Below, piece by piece: positions 61,246 through 64,000 of a stretch of 64,000 bases of DNA; the first letter of the stretch is position 1, and every line of letters begins with the position of its first letter. Position numbers and translations under genes: made by a program. The stretch comes from Actinokineospora enzanensis DSM 44649. GTDB lineage: Bacteria > Actinomycetota > Actinomycetes > Mycobacteriales > Pseudonocardiaceae. The stretch spans positions 157,852-221,851 of the forward strand of contig NZ_KB894411.1 of assembly GCF_000374445.1 (NCBI RefSeq), in the 5' to 3' direction. The notes below the pieces were generated by a model that saw only the letters and a list, made by a program, of their open reading frames with translations, had not been told where the DNA came from and made no database searches.

Positions 61246-61785
61246 TCAGGTCGGCGAGACCCAGCCGGAGCCCCACACCGTGATGCCCGGACCCCAGTCC
61301 TTGAGCAGGCGGAAGTAGTGCTCGTGGTACGGGTAGGTGCCCGACCAGCAGTAGCCGTAGGCGTTGCCGTTCAACGAGTAGCGCACGGTCGGCCCGATCT
61401 TGGTGTCGGTGCCGTACGCGTCCCACATCTCGATCCGGACTTCTTTGCCGAAATAGGTCGGATCGCTGCCACCGGTGCCGCGCAGGCTGACGCATGCCTT
61501 GCTGTCACTGCTCGGCCAGAACGAGCGAGAGGCGAGAGAACTTTGGAACGTGAAGTTGTAGTTGAAGGGAATCTTGTCGGTGGGCAGGAACACGCCGCCT
61601 GCGGGGCGGTCCTGCCCGGTGTCGACCACCATCGGGAGCGTGGGCGCCCCGGGAACCGGTCCACTCGTCAACAGCCGAGCGGACACCGTCCATTCCTTCT
61701 CGGGCGCCGCGCCTGCGTCGGTCGCCAACGCGCCAACCGCGAGTACTGAGAGAACCGCGGCGGCGAATCTCCGTAACGGTGCCAT
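61246..61785 (-). CDS. Secreted protein of unknown function
   Basis: The start at ATG 61785 with GGGGGG upstream is preferred over an upstream in-frame start at 61947. The 179-residue product has a signal peptide (MAPLRRFAAAVLSVLAVGAL, cleavage near ATDAGA). The mature part of ~150 residues is rich in aromatic residues (DKIPFNYNFTFQSS; YCWSGTYPYHEHYFRLLKDW) with two Cys (CVSLRG, YCWSG) that could form a disulphide. I do not recognise the family. It converges on the sigma-factor operon. Confidence 0.7.
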   Translation of the reverse strand: MAPLRRFAAAVLSVLAVGALATDAGAAPEKEWTVSARLLTSGPVPGAPTLPMVVDTGQDRPAGGVFLPTDKIPFNYNFTFQSSLASRSFWPSSDSKACVSLRGTGGSDPTYFGKEVRIEMWDAYGTDTKIGPTVRYSLNGNAYGYCWSGTYPYHEHYFRLLKDWGPGITVWGSGWVSPT

Positions 61786-62289
61786 GGGTTCGACCCCCCG
61801 TTTGTAGGACCCGGAAGACAGGAAAGGAAAGCTAGCCAGTGCACACCTGGGCCGACGTCCCGCAATCGGGTGACACCGACTCAGCATATAGCGCTGACCA
61901 GCCGGAACGTAGCGTATGAGGCAACCGGGACCGGCCACCGGGACCAACCGGGTCCCCCGTTCGGCGCAACGCGGCTATTCTGTGAATTACCGGGCCGCGC
62001 CGCCGGACGGACCACGCCTGTCCAACCGCCACCAACCGGACCCGATAAATCGGGCGACTCCCCCAGAATTTCCGCCGGGCTGGCTCCCCCGCGGAAATCG
62101 CGTCCGGATCGCGCCGCCCTCGCGCGCGATGCGGACGCCGGGACCGGCCACACTGTGCAGGGGTGTGGCCGGTCCCACCAACCCTCGACTCGCGACTTCC
62201 TGACTCGACCGGGCGACATCCCTGGAACCGCCCGCCACCTGGTGGTTAGGTATCCCGACAACCACCGGACCGAGATCCCCGAGGGCCCC
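61786..62289. other. Intergenic region upstream of the secreted-protein and HIT genes
   Basis: 504 nt without a supported gene. On the minus strand TATATG (near 61880), within the palindromic CAGC-N7-GCTG, could be the -10 of the secreted-protein gene. On the plus strand GGAAC, 16 nt, GTT at 62224-62247 resembles an ECF-type promoter for the HIT gene. Both are weak. Confidence 0.3.
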
Positions 62290-62676
62290 ATGACAGCCAC
62301 CAGGACCTGCCCCCTGTGCACATTCCCCACGGCCCGCGTGGTGGCCGAAACGGACCATTTCTACGCCCGCCCGCACGATTTCCCGGCCACCGCGGGCCAC
62401 GTGGAGATCATCCCCAAACACCACGTCGAGTCGTTCTTCGACCTCACCCCGGCCGACCTGGAGGAGCTGCACAGCCTCATGCACCGGGTCCGCGCCAAGA
62501 TCGAGGAAGACCACCGCCCCCTCGCCTACACCATCGGCGTCAACGACGGCGCGGCCGCGGGCCGCACCATCGACCACCTCCACATCCACCTGATCCCCCG
62601 CTACCTGGGCGACGTCCCCAACCCGCGCGGCGGCATCCGCCAGATCTTCCCGGACCAGACCACATTCCTGGGCTAA
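62290..62676 (+). CDS. HIT-family nucleotide-binding protein
   Basis: The start at ATG 62290 gives a 128-residue protein MTATRTCPLCTFPTARVVAE. The histidine triad HLHIHLI (His96, His98, His100) is complete, and an N-terminal CPLC (Cys7, Cys10) may bind zinc. Family members are nucleotidyl hydrolases or transferases (HinT, Ap4A hydrolase). A longer in-frame reading from 61870 is intergenic. Confidence 0.9.
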   Translation: MTATRTCPLCTFPTARVVAETDHFYARPHDFPATAGHVEIIPKHHVESFFDLTPADLEELHSLMHRVRAKIEEDHRPLAYTIGVNDGAAAGRTIDHLHIHLIPRYLGDVPNPRGGIRQIFPDQTTFLG

Positions 62677-62843
62677 GGAAATCGTCATTACCGATTGCCA
62701 TTGGCACTCTCGCTGGTCCACGCCCACACCCGCCCAGCGCCCGCCGACCAAGCTCGCACCGTGGAGTCCGGGGCTCGGCCCCGGAAACGAGGACGACCGA
62801 CCAGTCCCACGCTTTTCGTGGGGCATAGGTCGGTCATCGGTCG

Positions 62844-62892
62844 TGGCGGGTAGAGGATTCGAACCTCTGAAGCTTTCGCGACGGACTTACAG
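62844..62892 (-). pseudogene. tRNA-Tyr 3' fragment (att-like)
   Basis: On the minus strand this 49-nt segment matches the 3' part of a tRNA-Tyr: anticodon loop CTGTAAG (anticodon GTA), 3' anticodon stem TCCGTCG and variable arm. It also has T-arm AGAGG-TTCGAAT-CCTCT, acceptor ACCCGCC and discriminator A. Upstream (62893-62920) the expected D-arm, 5' anticodon stem and acceptor GGCGGGT are absent, so no cloverleaf can form. It looks like the core site left by site-specific integration into a tRNA-Tyr gene. Confidence 0.65.
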
Positions 62893-63060
62893 GCAATCCC
62901 GCTACCATACCTGACCTGCGAAAACCGTCTTCCACAGCGTAACTTCGGTACGCATTCGGCACAACCTCGGCCGTCCGTCGTCGCCGGACACCCGGTTACG
63001 TGCCTCCCGCACGCTTGGGTACCGGGGGTCTGCGGGGAACCACGGGCGTCCACTACTCGG

Positions 63061-63150
63061 GCCACTGGTCCCGCACGCGGGATGTTCCGTGGACGTGATG
63101 TGCGCGGTGAAAGTCGCGGTCGTCGTCCCCGCGCACGCGGGGATGTTCCC
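63061..63150. CRISPR. Degenerate type I-E-like CRISPR remnant
   Basis: A 29-nt unit at 63122-63150 (GTCGTCCCC-GCGCAC-GCGGGGATGTTCCC) has the typical type I-E repeat form with a 6-7-bp palindrome. A decayed copy ends at 63089 (GTCCCGCACGCGGGATGTTCC core), leaving exactly 32 nt between them, the standard I-E spacer length. A still weaker match (CTCCCGCACGC, 63004-63014) lies ~61-64 nt further upstream. No repeat follows at 63183 and no cas genes are present. Confidence 0.55.
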
Positions 63151-63235
63151 GACCGGTGACATAGCCGGCATCTCGTAGGTCGACTGCACGTCGTGACGAG
63201 CCCTTTCAACTTGCGCTCAAGCTCCGCTGAACTCG

Positions 63236-63742
63236 TCATGCTTGGCGGGGTGTTCGCCTTTTCTTGATCAGCGCGCGCAACTCGGCAGGTGTCAACCATT
63301 GTGAACCGCGGTGGATCATTCTGTGGCAGTTGGAGCACAGGACGACTAGGTCCGATGTGCGGGTCTTGACCGGGCCCGTGACGTGTAGGGGGACTGCGTG
63401 GTGGATCTCGGCGAAGCCTTCCCCGCGCTCGCCGTAGGTGAACGCGAAGTCGAACGTGCAGACCTCGCATTCAAGTCGCCCATGGCGAGCGAGGACTTCC
63501 TGGATCTTCCGGCGTCGGAGGGGGCGGTTGCGCTCACGCGCAAGGTGACGACGTTGGAGCAAGCTCCCTTCCGCGGCTCCCTCGTCAACGCCATCGACCA
63601 CCGGTGGCACGTCGCCCAGCCTCCCAGCCAGCAGCTCCGTTCGGATGGCTGCCGCGACTAGATGGGTAAGTCCAAGGGGTAGACGTCTGGAGACAGGGGG
63701 CGAGGGTGTCGATGATCGGGTTGTGACGACCGACATTGACAC
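63236..63742 (-). CDS. HNH endonuclease (5' end probably truncated)
   Basis: The readable frame gives 168 residues. Residues ~78-145 hold a zinc-ribbon HNH domain: ECEVC (Cys92, Cys95), EIHHAVPLHV (His114/115) and LCSNCHRMIH (Cys136, Cys139, His140). The segment TYGERGEGF is common in McrA-like HNH nucleases. The first ~20 residues are Ser/Thr/Pro-rich, and their coding region overlaps the transposase start (63723) in the opposite strand, so the native N-terminus was probably removed by the insertion sequence. The domain itself appears intact. It ends in a Lys/Arg tail. Confidence 0.7.
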   Translation of the reverse strand: MSMSVVTTRSSTPSPPVSRRLPLGLTHLVAAAIRTELLAGRLGDVPPVVDGVDEGAAEGSLLQRRHLARERNRPLRRRKIQEVLARHGRLECEVCTFDFAFTYGERGEGFAEIHHAVPLHVTGPVKTRTSDLVVLCSNCHRMIHRGSQWLTPAELRALIKKRRTPRQA

Positions 63743-64000
63743 CCTCGCGACCGCACTCTACGTCAGAACCGACGACCTGCTGAAGGACGCGCCGCATCTG
63801 GCGCCGTGGCGGCCGCGGGTCGGTCTCAAGCCGCGGTTGACCGACGCGGAGCTGGTCACCCTGGCGATGGTGCAGGCCCTGCTCGGGTTCACCAGTGAGG
63901 CGCGGTTCCTGCGCCACGCCCACGCCCGCCTGCACCATCTGTTCCGCTACCTGCCCGGCCAATCCGGCTACAACAAGCGGCTTCGTAACGCCGCCGGTCT
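63660..64000 (+). mobile_element. IS982-like insertion sequence, left part
   Basis: The element comprises the transposase starting at 63723 and a short left end. The exact terminal inverted repeat cannot be fixed because the right end lies beyond the window; 63660 is only an approximate limit, set where HNH-family similarity ends. Confidence 0.55.
63723..64000 (+). CDS. IS982-family transposase (3' end cut by window)
   Basis: The GTG at 63723 opens 92 visible residues: TTDIDTLATALYVRTDDLLK, LTDAELVTLAMVQALLGFTS, LRHAHARLHHLFRYLPGQSG and YNKRLRNAAG. These match the N-terminus of actinobacterial IS982-type DDE transposases, in which the first catalytic Asp lies downstream of the YNKRLR segment. 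The catalytic domain is outside the window. Confidence 0.82.
   Translation, partial: MTTDIDTLATALYVRTDDLLKDAPHLAPWRPRVGLKPRLTDAELVTLAMVQALLGFTSEARFLRHAHARLHHLFRYLPGQSGYNKRLRNAAG

Noticed and set aside
61870..62289. N-terminal extension of the HIT gene to 61870
   Set aside because: The extra 140 residues are unlike any HIT protein, and ATG 62290 gives the conserved N-terminus.
62841..62920. A functional tRNA-Tyr gene
   Set aside because: The 5' half cannot form the acceptor, D or 5' anticodon stems; only the 3' half matches.
63183..63211. A further CRISPR repeat at the expected next position
   Set aside because: The sequence shows no meaningful similarity to the repeat.

Overview
The window is high-GC actinobacterial chromosome. 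It carries S14 and L33 in their zinc (C+) forms, an acidic tail on L17, an N-terminally extended S3 to S10 cluster of actinobacterial type, DUF5753-type XRE regulators, a SigE-family ECF sigma factor, Mkl/Mce genes and HadA/HadB-like dehydratases beside tRNA-Trp-secE-nusG. Gene content and order fit the order Pseudonocardiales (Pseudonocardiaceae); this is inference from synteny and protein character, not from a database match.

Region 1 (1-22.6 kb, minus strand) is the ribosomal superoperon, read from high to low coordinates: rpsL-rpsG-fusA-tuf (str), then rpsJ-rplC-rplD-rplW-rplB-rpsS-rplV-rpsC-rplP-rpmC-rpsQ (S10), rplN-rplX-rplE-rpsN-rpsH-rplF-rplR-rpsE-rpmD-rplO (spc), secY-adk-map, and infA-rpmJ-rpsM-rpsK-rpsD-rpoA-rplQ-truA (alpha). 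Recognisable promoters precede rpsL, secY and infA, and strong hairpins close tuf, rplO and rplQ.

Region 2 (22.6-26.1 kb) is an accessory island: an XRE/DUF5753 regulator and two convergent, paralogous secreted DUF4082 proteins.

Region 3 (26.1-33.8 kb) is rpoB-rpoC. The beta subunit carries several unusual residues in the rifamycin-binding cluster. Region 4 (33.9-45.5 kb) is a complete Mce lipid/sterol-type import operon: mkl ATPase, two YrbE permeases, MceA-F, and two Mce-associated proteins, mostly joined by 4-nt stop/start overlaps. Region 5 (45.7-53.9 kb) holds rplJ-rplL (with an L10-type leader), rplK-rplA, secE-nusG, tRNA-Trp, an aminotransferase, a hadA-hadB-like pair and rpmG, interrupted by two small plus-strand membrane-protein genes. 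It is followed by tRNA-Met and tRNA-Thr.

Region 6 (54.3-62.7 kb) is miscellaneous: a membrane GAF-GGDEF-EAL c-di-GMP phosphodiesterase, a PhzF-like protein, a winged-helix protein, a VOC protein, a SigE-family sigma factor with an overlapping membrane partner, a secreted protein and a HIT protein. Region 7 (62.8-64.0 kb) looks like the edge of an integrated element: a 49-nt tRNA-Tyr 3' fragment (att-like), a decayed type I-E CRISPR remnant, an HNH nuclease gene with a damaged 5' end, and an IS982-like transposase running off the window. A family of structured hairpin repeats (25-bp arms, 19-nt loop) occurs at 45.6 and 49.2 kb, with a core-less copy at 26.1 kb.
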